NCBI GenBank assembly: GCA_948329865.1
Contig: OX415253.1
Location: 29,771,269-29,835,268, forward strand
DNA: 64,000 nucleotides
Source: Linaria vulgaris
Lineage: Eukaryota; Streptophyta; Magnoliopsida; Lamiales; Plantaginaceae
Direction: 5' to 3'
The notes below the pieces were generated by a model. It did not search any database, was not told the DNA's origin, and saw nothing but the letters and a program-made list of their open reading frames with translations. Numbering within the stretch: position 1 is the stretch's first letter; every line of letters starts with the position of its first letter. This document shows positions 12,701 through 24,060 of the stretch, piece after piece. A program made the position numbers and the translations under genes.

Positions 12701-15193
12701 AAGTCAAATAGAAGGATACGAGATGACAAAACTCCTCGCCTTTTATTGGATTCATCCCCAGATGCCATAAGCAATTTTGGAGGTGGGGCGCCCAGTTTTC
12801 TGAAAAAGAAGCAAGAGCTTAAAAATTGAAAAAAGAAAAAAAAAATTAAGAAGTTGCAGGAGTCATACAAATAGAAAAATGGAAGTCATATACCTGTGGT
12901 AATCTGGATCATTACACAAGAGCCTCTGAGCTTCTTCCTGAAATAGCGAAACTGGTTAGAACCTATAGCAATATGCATTTATCTTTAGATGCAGGTAAAA
13001 TCTTTGACTTACAGAGTTGTCGTCTTTAAGGTCCCAGGATTCATTCCCTAAAACTTCATCAATACTGCATATCGAAACATAGTAACTAAAAATTGATGTA
13101 ATAATCATTGCCTTTAAATATGAGACGGAGAATAGGTCTAACCTCTGCCTCAAAAGCATCTCATCCTGTGCATCCCTGGCTGATTGGCTTTTCTTCGAAA
13201 CTTGGATCTGGTTGGAGAACTGTTTGCGCCATTGATGTAATAGAATCCTGGATCTGCTTGAGATATCTGATCTTCAAACCAGAAAAGAATGAGCACAACG
13301 CGAAAACAAGATTCACAAGGATACAATTAATTCATCTACAATAACTGTAACTAAAGGTAAATTATGTCAAAAAAATAAACAAAATGTTGGCATCAATGTT
13401 CATTGGAGCCACATTTTCACAAAGGCATGGATGATTCAGATAGAAACAAAGAGGAGGAAGCTTTGGAGGACCAGGACAGGCAAAATAACACACCAGGTCT
13501 CCTATAAAATCGCAGTCTACCAACACTGTGAAATACAACAGACATTTGCACAGGGTTGGCCTTCCTCAGTGGCAAGTGATCAAGGACCTGAGAATAGCAA
13601 GCTAGCCATCAACACTATTGGCAGCTAATCACATAAATCCAGTATGTGCTCAGAAAATGGTATACTAGAAGCACCTTAAGCATAACACGAAGAACACTTG
13701 TTTGTTCTTCAATAGCTGCTTCACTTAACCATGTTGCTAATATCATTATTCCACCTTCATCCAAAAACCTGCATTGTTTAAGAATATATAGATCATGAGA
13801 AGAAAAAAAACAAATTTAATTAATCACAACATTCATGGATGAGCGAATAAATACCACTTTAACACTGAAGGGTTTTCTATACGCAGAATCCACTCCAGCA
13901 ATTTAATCTGTCCAAAAAATGATTCTTCTTTCCTCATTAATCTAAAAACATTTTCCGCAAAGTTTCTGTCAGGCCCTTCCTTGGAAGCCAGAACATCATG
14001 CCGTGCCAAGCAAGAAGCCCCTTCCTCATTTTCTGTTGGAGCCATCATGTTTAATGGAACAGGTTCTGCAGGAATATTTTGTTCAGAAGTTGAGGTCAAT
14101 GCCTTAAGTGGTTCTGCAGGGATATTTTGTTCAGAAGCTGAGGCCAATGCCTGAACAGGTTCTGCCGGAATATTTTGTTCAGAAGTTGAGGCCAAGGCCT
14201 CAGGCATTGGATCACAGGCAGCAGATTTATCAGCCTTCTCTCCAGACAATCTGACAAGCTTCCTCACTCTTGACCGTTGACCAGCAAAAAAATCCCGAAC
14301 CTACAAGTAGTAAAATTTAAAGATTAACTGAGTGGCTGCGTAAGTCGAATTTACCATTTTTCCCAGCTAAATACGTGTAGAGAACACAGTTTCCTCAGAA
14401 ACCCAGATACTTCAACTCCGCGTCAATAGGCCCAACACAAAAAGTTAGGAAAAAGAAAAGACCTGATAAGAGGTTCACTTAAGTCACAAGAAAACGAAAG
14501 GATAACAGATTTTTAACCAAAAGAATGGAGACCTGAGTAACTGTAACTCCAAATTGAGCACTGATCTCGCGAGTTTCCCTCTTGCTAATGGCATCTTTAA
14601 TAGAGAAAACAAATTGCATGTACTTTACAGCTTTAGGATTCAACAAATCTCTAGGCTTCTTACCTACAAAAAACAACACTTGTTAAACAAAAGACATATA
14701 TGGTAGTGAATTTTGACAAAGTTCCAGGTATTATTAGGTTCCAATCCTTTAATGAATATGTTCATGTAACACAAGTTGCTTGCTTCATTTGGCAATAAAA
14801 CACAATGTTGTAAGAAAATTCACCCACGAATGCGACATACATTTTACCAGGTCAATATCAAAAACCAAAATAACCATGAAACAAAAGTAACCAACCAGGT
14901 CTCACTCACCTATTTTAATAGACAAGGCTCCAGCAGCCTGCAATGAAAAAAGAGAAATTCAATATCGATCAGCTAAGAACATAAATGAAAAGGTTCAATA
15001 CTACAGATAAAAATAAAAATAAATAAAAATCAACCATCTCTTGAGAGAGGGGATTGGTGCCGGTGAGTTCGCATTGGGTGGCGACGATTCGTTGAAGATT
15101 ACCGATCTGACTCTGTAACAGATCCTTCTGAGATTCCAACAAATCCTTATACGACATCGTCGGTACCACGAGTTCCGTTACTTGATTTTCCAT
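6797..15193 (-). CDS. LD: Homeobox protein LUMINIDEPENDENS, complete, 13 exons
   Basis: Nuclear regulator of the autonomous flowering pathway; in Arabidopsis it promotes flowering by lowering FLC expression, acting with FLD-type chromatin factors. Exons (minus): 15193-15035, 14937-14910, 14663-14533, 14300-13855, 13768-13675, 13587-13494, 13266-13143, 13064-13013, 12937-12894, 12799-12720, 10824-10417, 8430-7922 and 7492-6797. Together they give 2865 nt, 954 codons plus TAG, close to the 953 aa I recall for Arabidopsis LD. The start is the ATG of MENQVTELVVP. Residues about 54-124 form the divergent homeodomain (AAGALSIKIGKKPRDLLNPK ... REISAQFGVTVTQVRDFF), which lacks the usual WFxN of helix 3. 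Residues about 232-350 form a helical TFIIS-N-like block (LDEGGIMILATWL, VLDHLPLRKANPVQM, LLHQWRKQF). Then come RSRPLSADDIQKAKMRAQF, PWRVPP and EPWDREMDHDD. The tail is Gln/Asn- and Gly-rich and ends RWRDQRR. Intron 10 (1895 bp) and intron 11 (1986 bp) are the largest. Confidence 0.95.
9702..9841 (+). mobile_element. Au-like SINE, 5'-truncated, in LD intron 11
   Basis: The body begins at a tRNA-type B box (GGTTCAAGTCC at 9704-9714) and continues with blocks recalled from the plant Au SINE family: GCGGCCTCTTG, CTTGCCCCTTATACACCCTT, CCCTTCCCCGGACCC and GTGCACCGGGTTGCCC. The A box is missing, so the copy is 5'-truncated. It is flanked by identical 13-bp duplications TTTACACAGGTAA at 9689-9701 and 9842-9854, the mark of LINE-driven insertion. 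Orientation is antisense to LD. Confidence 0.85.
14055..14198 (-). repeat. Three in-frame 48-bp coding repeats in LD exon 4
   Basis: Residues 141-188 of the LD protein are three tandem 16-residue units of the form ALxSxSEQNIPAEPxx, just after the homeodomain. The 48-bp unit keeps the frame. The copies differ at only a few positions, so the expansion is recent relative to the rest of the gene. The segment is predicted to be disordered linker. Confidence 0.9.
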
Positions 15194-15640
15194 TACTCTC
15201 AATTTAGGGTTTGAAGAAATGGGAATGAAGAAGATTAGGGTTTACGAAATTGAATCTTTTGGTATAGCAGCGGAATTCAGTGCTGAATTTTGCTGCTTTT
15301 CGAAAGCTCTGTTTGGCTGAATCTCAAAGGACAAGAGGGAATAATAAATTTCTCTTTAGATACTAACTCAAAATTTAGAATTTATTAATTATTACTGTTA
15401 TTTTGAGTTTCTTTTTGCTTGCATATAGAAAATCTTTTTTTCTTTTTTTCTTTGGTAAAATAAAGAGGTATTTAGAACATGTCAAAGTTTAAATACTTCT
15501 TACACCAAATTGTAGAGTAGTATCCCAATTTTAGTTTGGCATTTACGTGGCCAAACTTTTATTTTTGTTCCGACTAACACTCTATTATCTAATCTTTCAA
15601 AATCAATTTTCGCCAAAACAGTAAATTCACCTCAAATCTA
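15194..15640 (-). promoter_or_regulatory. 5' leader and upstream region of LD
   Basis: Bases 15194-15350 probably hold the 5' UTR of LD (TAGGGTTT motifs beside the start codon at about 15204-15210 and 15236-15242 on plus). Further out the DNA is AT-rich with poly-T runs. No clear TATA box was chosen. Confidence 0.4.
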
Positions 15641-15649
15641 TTATAAATT

Positions 15650-15762
15650 AATAATGTAAAATGTCTAATTACTTAATACACCTTAAGTTTATTCTTTTTA
15701 CACATTACACCCCAAATATTTTTACTTTGTAACAAAAATGTCATCTTCTCCAAAAATGGCTT
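15650..15762 (+). repeat. Left inverted copy of an ~85-bp repeat unit
   Basis: Reads AATACACCTTAAGTTTATTC, then TTTTTACACATTACACCCC, then ACAAAAATGTCATCTTCTCC. The same unit occurs in reverse complement several times at 19380-19577 and 27113-27245. The layout suggests inverted ends of an older element of about 4.1 kb into which the Tat retrotransposon was inserted. Confidence 0.6.
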
Positions 15763-16384
15763 ATGTTTTTACGATATTTAGTTTTGTATCCGCATTGTAC
15801 TAAAGCTAATGTTATATACTTCCGGTTATCTCCAAGGACCCCATTCATAATCAAGGCTCCATTATAATCGAATTTCAGATGCTCATTATAGGAACAAACT
15901 TTAGAATTAAAAGTTGCTAAGATTTCTCACTGATTTCGCTTATGGAATCAGAAATCGAAACAACATATAAACAAGAGTTCCCCTGGAGATTGTAACAAAA
16001 ATTGATGGGTTTAACTACCGTATCCTCAAGGATCAAAATTTCGGTACGGTGGTAAGTTTCGGATTATAAAATTTAAGAAACATTTCGAAAAGTTTCGAAA
16101 ATGTTGCGCAACCACTAAAATCCAATATAAAATGTAAGATATGAAATAAAACTCATATAAACATTCCAAAAACATATCAAACTTGTCTTTTTCGTTTAGT
16201 AATATGGAATAATCAATAGAAACTACATCGGTAACATAAGAAATATATCATGCACATCATTAGCATATATATATATTGTATCTCGCTTTTTCTTTTCTTT
16301 TTTAATAGTTGTATCATGTCTGTGCATGTAGGCATATATGATATGTAGTGTGGTGTAAGTGCAACATATTTTTTTTTTGATAGA
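15763..16384. other. Non-coding AT-rich interior of the older element
   Basis: No coding sequence is seen. Pieces such as TTCGGTACGGTGG and AAGTTTCGAAAATGTTGCGC (16019-16110) have loose echoes in 18820-18980 (GTTTCGTACGAAAC), which fits one degenerate element spanning this interval. Confidence 0.35.
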
Positions 16385-16544
16385 ACAAAGTAAGTTAGCC
16401 CTAACGTTTAATTTCGGCCACTTTTTAAATTTGACAAGGGCAAAACTGATACTACACTTCTAATTTATTAAAAAAAAAAAGAAAAAAAAATCATTATTTC
16501 ACCTATTATTATATTAAATCAAATGTAATTAAACTATTATTTCT

Positions 16545-17170
16545 TAAAAGTATATCTTTATATATTAAAAAAAATAAAACATTTAATTCCTTAACATATG
16601 TAAATATATAAAAAAGTATATCTTTATATATTAAAAACAATAAGATATTTAATTCTTTCATATATAAATATATATATATAATATATCTTATATATTAAAA
16701 ATAATAAGATATTTAATTCCTTAATATATATAAATATATAAAAAAGTATATCTTTATATATTAAAAACAATAACAAATTTAATTCCTTAACATATATAAA
16801 TATATAAAAAAGTATATCTTTATATATTAAAAACAATAACAAATTTAATTCCTTAACATATATAAATATATAAAAAAAAGTATATCTTTTTATATTAAAA
16901 ATAATAACAAATTTAATTCCTTAACATATATAAATATATAAAAAAGTATATCTTTATATATTAAAAATAATAACAAATTTAATTCCTTAACATATATAAG
17001 TATATCTTTATATATTAAAAACAATAACAAATTTAATTTCTTAACATATATAAATATTTAAAAAAGTATATCATTATATATTAAAAGCAATAACAAATTT
17101 AATTCCTTAACATATATAAATATATAAAAAAATATCTTTATTTATTAACAATAATAATATATTTAATTCC
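16545..17170. repeat. AT-rich tandem array, ~60-67-bp unit, about ten copies
   Basis: Repeats of a unit holding AGTATATCTTTATATATTAA, an AATAACAAATTTAATTCCTT block and ACATATATAAATATATAAA. The copies are uneven in length (about 58-68 bp). Nearly all bases are A or T. Open frames here are a by-product of the repeat. Confidence 0.85.
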
Positions 17171-17339
17171 TTAACATGTATAAATATATAACAAAAAGAA
17201 AAAATATCATTATTTTATAATTATAAATTTTATTATTGAAATCAACAAAACAATATATGTATATAAATTTTTTATTATTGAAATGCAAAAAAAAATATTA
17301 AGATATACCATTTTTTATTATTGAAAAAGAAAAAAGAAA

Positions 17340-17680
17340 AAAAAAAAAAAAAAACCTATCTCCCCACCCTACCCCGACCCACCCCCACCCCGCCCCCACC
17401 ATCCCTGACCCCCCACTCCCTACCCCACCCCCACCCCAACACCCAAGGAATCGCGGTTGCAGCGGTGGCGGCGTCGATTTGACGCCACCACCACTGCAAA
17501 TCGCGGTGGTGGTGGCGTCAAATCAACTCCACCGCCACCATCACCGCAATTCTGGACGCGGCGGTGGGTTTTGGGGGCTGGTGATTCTGGTGTCGGGTGA
17601 GGGTGGGTGTGGTGAGGCAAGTGAGGCGGGGGCTGGGGGTCTGATCTGGTGGGGAGGTGGATCTGATTTAATTTTTTTTT
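17340..17680. repeat. GC-rich block with a long hairpin
   Basis: A sharp switch from AT-rich DNA to C-rich (CCCCACCC) and then G-rich sequence. At its centre the arms 17476-17494 (starting GATTTGACGCC) and 17506-17524 (ending GGCGTCAAATC) are perfect 19-bp reverse complements around an 11-base loop. Less perfect outer arms lie at about 17455-17473 and 17533-17549. The C-rich left and G-rich right flanks could extend the fold. Confidence 0.85.
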
Positions 17681-17945
17681 GTTTTTTTATTTTAATAATA
17701 AAAAATAATATATTTTAAATTTAATGTTTTTTTATGTATATATTTGTGACATGTCTATTTTTCCCTCGACCAAAACGGAGTATGATGTCATGACGTCTAA
17801 AATATGACGTTTTTTGGCCGGAATTAAATGTTAGGGCTAGTTTCAAACAGAATGCAAATGTTGGGTATAATTTTGCAACTTTTCAAGCGTTGGGTATAGT
17901 TTCGGAAGAAGACCTATAGGTTGGGGCTAGTTTTTTACTTTTCTC

Positions 17946-19379
17946 ATATATATATACAAACATTGTGGGGGTGCAAGTGTAATATACATACATATAAAGT
18001 ATGAAGTAGGACAAGAGATTCATAGGACAAGAGATGACATGACATAAGAAACATTGAAAAGAACATCTACTACTTTGTGCTTTACTCTTACTACTTTTTT
18101 TTACTTTGCAGGCCAACTAATACTATGATAGTGACATTGCATGTGGGTTCACTTTTGCCAAGACTTGATAATGCCGACACTACTCTTTCAAGAGCATAAA
18201 ATGTTACTTTTATTACTAGTACAAATATGTATTTTCCTATTCTTCTTTTCTCTATTTTTATATCATTTACTCTGCTCTTCTTCTTCTTCTTCTTCTTCTT
18301 TATTCATAGCTTTTTCTCCACAGTTTCTTTTCTCATTCAAGTTTCAACCTTATAGAACAAGAAAAATTAAACAGATTTTGTGACTACTTCAAATTTTGAT
18401 GAACTATCCATGATTCAACAAGGGTACAGAAAACAAAAGGAGTACATGAAGCAAGTGAATGCAATAAATATCAACCTCAAAGGAATTACTACAAGAAAGG
18501 TCCATATACAAGGTCAAGTATTCACATTCAGTTGAAGTGCAAGAATCGTACCTAGGGATAATTTTTCGTCTAAATTCAGTCTCCTTTGTATTTTAGGGCT
18601 TTTGGTTCTTGTAATTGATAACATCTTGAGTTGTTATTGATTTGGCTAAGTATGAATAAACTTTAGAGTTTGGAAATTTTGTTCTTCTATCTTGGTGATA
18701 CGTTTTTGTATATATATTTCCTATTTTTTGGGGATTTTGTTGCTTAAATTAAGCTCAATTGAAGCAAAAGAATCACAATTATCACTATTAACGGCTCTTT
18801 TTTTTAGTCTTATGGAAAGTTTCGAATTTTGTAAGGTTTCCTTTTAGTTTCGTACGAAACTGAGGAAACTACGCCGTTTTCGAGGAAACCACGTACTTTT
18901 GAAAGTGTGTTACTGTTTTGTTTCTACAACCTCAAAATCCGAAATTTTTCGGCCATTTCGTACGAAACGGCGCAAAATTTTGATCCCTAGAAAAGGCTTC
19001 AGCCCAAATCTTCATATTTTCCCAATTTTTGTAATTAGGAAATAGGTTTCCTTTTCTTTAGAAACTGCCGTAGCCCACATTAAGTTCTATCGCAAATTCT
19101 TAATTTACTCGACTCCAGACCTTTTTTTGTTTCTTATATTTTAATTCTGAGTAAAGTTCCATTATTGACTTAATTTACAATAATTGATTTTCTAATTTTG
19201 AAGGGTAAATGGGTACATATTTTTCTATTATAATTTTGATTATATGTTTAAGTTTATATAATTTACCAATTATGTTAACTGAGCTAATTGTGTAACTAAG
19301 CATTTTTCATTATTCCGTTAAAGAGAAACATGTAGAATTTGTATAAAATTTATGGAATTTGGATGGTCTTATAATAAAT
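17946..19379. other. Non-coding stretch, CTT microsatellite only
   Basis: No gene is recognised on either strand. A (CTT)n run lies at about 18275-18300 and pyrimidine-rich sequence surrounds it. Repeated TTTCG(TACGAAA) motifs occur at 18820-18980. Confidence 0.5.
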
Positions 19380-19577
19380 AAAAATATTTGGAGTGCAATG
19401 TGTAAAAAATAAAAAGAACTCAGCGTGTATTATTTTGGAGAAGATGACATTTCTGTTAGAAAAGAAATCAAAATATTTGGGTGCAATTGTGTATAAAAAT
19501 TAAACTTAGGGTGTATCATTTTGGAAAAGATAATATTTTTGTAAAAAAAGAAAATCAAAAAAATTGGGGTGCAATGT
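19380..19577 (-). repeat. Tandem ~85-bp units (right end of the older element), interrupted by Tat
   Basis: At least two units with GTGCAATGTGTAAAAAATAA, GTGTATTATTTTGGAGAAGATGAC and similar blocks, reverse complementary to 15650-15762. The array is cut at 19577 by the Tat 5' LTR and resumes at 27113-27245, across the AATGT duplication. Confidence 0.65.
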
Positions 19578-20140
19578 TGATATGGAGGTTTCTAGCATTT
19601 AGGCCCATCCTGGGCCACGGCACATGAACGACCATATCGGGGATCACCTCCCATATGACATCGAATATAGGATTCGATATAGGCCAGCCGCGCCTATAAA
19701 TATCTCGCCCCGCACACTGAGAAAGGCAATCAATTCATCACCTCGATTTACCCGCATCATATCGAATAACAATATTCGGTATTATACCTGATATAAGTAC
19801 TCGATATGGTTTGGTCCATGTCCTCACTCAGCCTTCTATGACGACCTGACCATCGATATCACATCGAGACTCACCCCCGATATCACATCGAGACTCACCC
19901 CCGATATCTTATCGGGACTCATCTCCGATATACGTTCAATACTCATCACCGACGTAGCATCAACATGCAGTTTGGTAACGTCCCGACCTCGAGCAACAGG
20001 TTCCGGACCAAGTCTACACGAGATACCTAGTGTAGGCCTGATTTAAGATAGATTCGTTGTACTATTAGATTACTCACTTGTAACCGACCCACACACACAC
20101 ACACACATATATATATATAATACGATCTATTGTCAAATCA
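19578..20140 (+). repeat. 5' LTR of the Tat element
   Basis: 563 bp, TGATATGG...CAAATCA. It holds a likely TATA box (TATAAATA at 19695-19702), many CGATAT/ATCGAG motifs in the second half and a (CA)n(TA)n microsatellite just before the end. Confidence 0.93.
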
Positions 20141-20141
20141 A

Positions 20142-20160
20142 TGGCGCCGTCTGTGGGAAC
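20142..20160 (+). other. Primer-binding site of the Tat element
   Basis: TGGCGCCGTCTGTGGGAAC begins two bases after the 5' LTR, where minus-strand DNA synthesis is primed by a tRNA 3' end. The form is typical of Tat-lineage elements; I do not assign the tRNA. Confidence 0.8.
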
Positions 20161-20194
20161 CAAGGTTCTCTAGATCGGGAGCTCATCAGACGTT

Positions 20195-22617
20195 ATGTCA
20201 GGGAAGAGGCAACAAAGTATCGAGGGGCAGGAAATGAACAAGACAGATACCAATATGACGAAGAGTGGCAAGAGGTTGAGGCCTGATCATGAGGGGCAAT
20301 GCGCAAAGATAGAAAGGGCGGTTATTCCTTATCAGAATGAACCGAGAATGGAGCCGGTGGGAGATTTTATCACGATAGAGATCGACCCGACACAACCGGA
20401 GCATACGTTGAGGATAGAAGCTACAATGTCGCATGATATTCGGAAGGCATTGATGGAATGCTTAAAAAGGAATGTCGATATATTTGCCTGTAGCATTTCT
20501 GACTTGATTGGAATCGACCCAAAAATTATAGAGCATAAGATGAATGTTGATCCGCGGGCCAAACCAATACAACAGAAGAAAATGAATTTTAGCAAGGAGA
20601 AGAGCGAGGCAGCAGAGAAAGAGGTTGTAGAAAAGCTTAAAGCAGGGCATATTTATGAATTACGTTATTCGGAATGGCTCAGCAATATTGTCCTAGTTCT
20701 GAAGAAAGCAGCAGAGGGGAGAATGTGTGTGGATTATAAAGATTTGAACAAGCATTGCCCGCGGGATCCTTTCCCATTGCCAAGGATCGACCTTCTAGTG
20801 GACTCAACAGCCGGATGCACCCTATTCAGTTTCATGGATGTCAAGAGCGGCTTCCACCAGATTTTTATGACAACGGAGGATCAATTGAAAACAGTCTATG
20901 TTACGGACATTGGTGTGTACTGTTATCGTGTAATGCCTTTTGGTTTGAGGAACGTCGGCGCGATGTTCCAGAGATTGGTGGCGAAGATGTTTTATAACCT
21001 AATAGGAAAATCGATGGAGGTATACGTAGACGATATGTTGATCAAGAGTTTGAGGGCGCAGGATCACGTGGAGTATTTGGAGAAATCGTTTGCCATTATG
21101 AGAAACTATGGGATGAAGCTCAATCCCAAGAAGTGTACCTTCGGAGTGGCAGCGGGGAAATTTTTGGGAGATATGGTTAACGAGCGCAGAATTGAAGCCA
21201 ACCCAGACAAGATAGAGGCCGTGATGAATCTTGCTTCCCCACGCTCGGTACAGGATGTGCAATGCCTTGGGGGCGTATAACAGCCTTGGGACGTTTTATT
21301 GCGACCTCGGCAGAACATAGTCTTCCTTTCTTCAAAATCTTGAAGAAGGCCAGGGACTTCCAGTGGACCGAAGAATGTGAAAGAGCGTTTCAATAGTTCA
21401 AGAAGTATTTGATGACACCACTACTCTTGGCGAAACCAGATCCAGGGGAGACGCTTTATCTATATCTTGCGGTCTCTGCCAACGCCATTAGCACAGTATT
21501 AGTAAAAGAAGCAAACGGAAAGCAATCTCCGATCCATTATGTCAGCCGCATTCTCCACGGAGCGGAGAAAAATTATCTGCAAATCGAACTATTTGCCTTG
21601 GTCGTTGTCATGACGGCTCGTAAGTTGAAGCCCTATTTCCAGGCTCACCCAATAGTGGTCGTGACAGACAGACCATTCCGCCAAATCATGGCCAATCCGG
21701 ATACCTCAGTGAGATTGGTAAAATGGGCTATAGAATTGGGCAAATTTGGGATCGAGTATCGTCCCCGCATGGCTATTAAAGCACAGGCCCTAGCCGACTT
21801 TATGGCGGAGACACTAGGTAACAGTTTAGACCATTCGTGCCACCATATATTTCCTATAAGTCAGGATTGCGATCCCAGTTCGAGACCCGCGACATGGTTG
21901 CTTCATGTGGATGGCTCCTCAACGGCAAGCGGCGGCGGAGCGGGCATTCACCTGGTGTCCCCATATCGTAGGGAATTTGATTTCGCTATCAGTCTGAATT
22001 TTCCTATAATGAATAACGAGGCAGAGTATGAGGCAGTTCTGGCAGGAGTCAGAATAACTAAGACCCTCTGTTCGGATCATCTGGAAGTCTTCACAGATTC
22101 GCAGTTAGTAGCTAATCATTTCTCGGGATTCTTCGAAGCAAAGCAGGAAACCATGGTTTTATATTTGGCAAAGTTGAAGGAATTGGCGGCCGAGTTCACT
22201 ACATTCAATCTGACGCAAATACCTCGATCGAAAAATGCCAAGGCCGATGCTTTATCCAAATTTGCTAGTTCTTCAGACGTTTTTGTGGAAAAACGTGTGA
22301 CTTTGCTGACCACCTCTAGGCCTGCAGTTGGAGTAACAAAAGCTAGCAAAAAATGGGCTGACGTGGAGTTTATCTTTCCTATCGCAAGTACACCGTGTTG
22401 GAAGGATGAGATATATAATTACCTTGCAGATGGAACCCTCCCGGCCGATCTCAATGCACAAATACGACTGAGGTCTTTTGAAGGCCCGTTGCTGAGATGC
22501 GTATCACCAATTGACGCCCAATACATACTAAGGGAGATACACGCAGGTAGTTACAAAAAAAAAATGATGCATCGAAGGCAACCAGACGAAAGGCAGGCTC
22601 CTACCCATGAGCGATAA
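20195..22617 (+). pseudogene. Tat pol remnant: RT, RNase H and second RNase H
   Basis: Two reading frames. The first (20195-21280) starts with a gag-like N-terminus (MSGKRQQ), passes directly into pol and gives a full RT with RMCVDYKDLNKHCPRDPFPL, FMDVKSGFHQI and the catalytic YVDD. The sequence shifts frame and meets stops between about 21265 and 21408, in the segment for the end of RT. The second frame (21409-22617) holds the usual RNase H (LYLAVSANAISTVL, IHYVSRIL), then the extra RNase H of the Tat lineage with HVDGSSTASGGGAG, NNEAEYEAVLAGV, FTDSQLVANHF and ADALSKF. It stops after YILREIHAG, where the integrase zinc finger would begin. Protease, most of gag and the integrase core are missing. 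Confidence 0.9.
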
Positions 22618-23085
22618 CGGGTTCCCATGTGATAACGGGCGGGGCTCCTACCCATGAGCGGTAACGGGTCACCTACGAAGAAAAGGCAGGCTTCTACCCA
22701 TGAGCGGTAACGGGTTCCCCTGTGATAACGGGCGGGCTCCTACCCATGAGCGGTAACGGGTCACCTACAAAGAAAAGGCTCCTACCCATGAGCAGTAACG
22801 GGTTCCCCTGTGATAACGGGCGAGCTCCTACCCATGAGCGGTAACGGGTCATCTACAAAGAAAAAGCTCCTACTCATGAGCGGTAAGGGGTTCCACTGTG
22901 ATAACGGGCGGGCTCCTACCCATGAGCGGTAACGGGTCATCAACAAAGGAAAGGCTCCTACCCATGAGCGGTAACGGGTCATCAACAAAGGAAAGGCTCC
23001 TACCCATGAGCGGTAACGGGTTCCCATGTGATAACGGGCGGGCTCCTACCCATGAGTGGTAACGGGTCACCTACAAAGAGAAGAA
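22597..23085 (+). repeat. Tandem 42-46-bp minisatellite in the Tat element
   Basis: Eleven units starting GCTCCTACCCATGAGCGGTA. The spacing between unit starts alternates irregularly between about 46 bp (units ending GATAACGGGCGG) and 42-43 bp (units ending CAAAGAAAAG). The array begins exactly where pol breaks off. Confidence 0.9.
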
Positions 23086-24060
23086 TATCCCCTGTGATAA
23101 CGGGGTCGATCCTAAACATTTCAACGGTAGCGGGTTCCCTGTGATAACGGGATGGGCCCCTACCCACAAAAAGAATATCTCATGTGATAACGGGGTCGAT
23201 CCTAAACATTTCAACGGTAGCGGGTTCCCTGTGATACCGGGATGGGCCCCTACCCACAAAAAGAATATACCATGTGATAACGGGGTCGATCCTAAACCTT
23301 TCAACGATAGCGGGTTCTCTGTGATAACGGGATGGGCCCCTACCCACAAGAAGAATATCCCATGTGATAACGCGGTCGATCCTAAACATTTGAACGGTAG
23401 CGGGTTCCCTGTGATAACGGGATGTGCTCTTACCCACAAGAAGAATATCCCTTGTGATAACGGGGTCGATCCTAAATATTTGAACGGTAGCGGGTTCCAT
23501 GTGATAACGGGATGGGCTCCTACCTACAAGAAGAATATCCCTTGTGATAACGGGGTCGATCCTAAATATTTGAACGGTAGCGGGTTCCCTGTGATAACAG
23601 GATGGGCCCCTACCCACAAAAAGAATATCCCCTGTGATAACGGGGTCGATGCTAAACAGTTGAACGGTAGCGGGTTTCCTGTGACAACGGGATGCACCCC
23701 TACCCACAAGAAGAATATCCCATGTGATAACGGGGTTGATGCTAAACATTTGAACGGTAGCGGGTTCCCTGTGATAACGGGATGCGCCCCTACCCACAAG
23801 AAGAATATCCCATGTGATAACGGGGTCGATGCTAAACATTTGAACGGTAGCGGGTTCCCTGTGATAACGGGATGCGCCCCTACCCACAAGAAGAATATCC
23901 CCTGTGATAACGGGGTCGATCCTAAACACATGAGCGGTAACGATTTCCCTGTGATAACAGGATGGGCCCCTACCCACATGAAAAAGTTCCCTTGTGATAA
24001 CGGGGTCGATCCTAAACATATGACCAATAACGGTTTCCCTGTGATTACGGGAGGGCTCCT
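23081..24060 (+). repeat. Tandem array of eleven exact-length 90-bp units in the Tat element
   Basis: The block AAGAATATCCC recurs every 90 bp, from about 23082 to 23892, with a diverged eleventh unit at 23981. Each unit holds TGTGATAACGGGGTCGATCC and GGTAGCGGGTTCCCTGTGAT. Because 90 is a multiple of three, long frames stay open on plus (23141-24121) and on minus (23180-24019 and 23524-24129). Such arrays 3' of pol are known for Tat elements and can seed satellite DNA. Confidence 0.93.

Larger units (their letters stand above)
16385..17945. mobile_element. Possible small MULE-like element with GTTAGGGCTA ends
   Basis: The left side reads AGTTAGCCCTAACGTTTAAT at 16393-16412. The right side (17825-17945) holds ATTAAATGTTAGGGCTAGTT and TAGGTTGGGGCTAGTTTTTT, partly its reverse complement. 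Between them lie the AT array and the GC hairpin. No target duplication or transposase is identified, so the limits are uncertain. Confidence 0.35.

Noticed and set aside
12689..12719. A longer LD exon 10 ending at TTG|GTAAAT
   Set aside because: That donor leaves phase 0, while the next exon needs phase 1. The donor at 12719 (TCTC|GTATCC) restores the frame and gives a total divisible by three.
17479..17718. Small frames over the GC-rich hairpin
   Set aside because: They arise from GC-rich repeats and the palindrome, with low-complexity Gly/Pro translation and no domain.
20195..22617. An integrated pararetrovirus (caulimovirus-type RT/RNase H)
   Set aside because: Flanking LTRs with TSD, primer site, polypurine tract and the second RNase H domain place it in the Ty3 Tat lineage.
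22597..24060. Regular repeats that could suggest a CRISPR array
   Set aside because: The units are contiguous tandem repeats with no unique spacers, lie inside a plant retrotransposon and have no cas genes.
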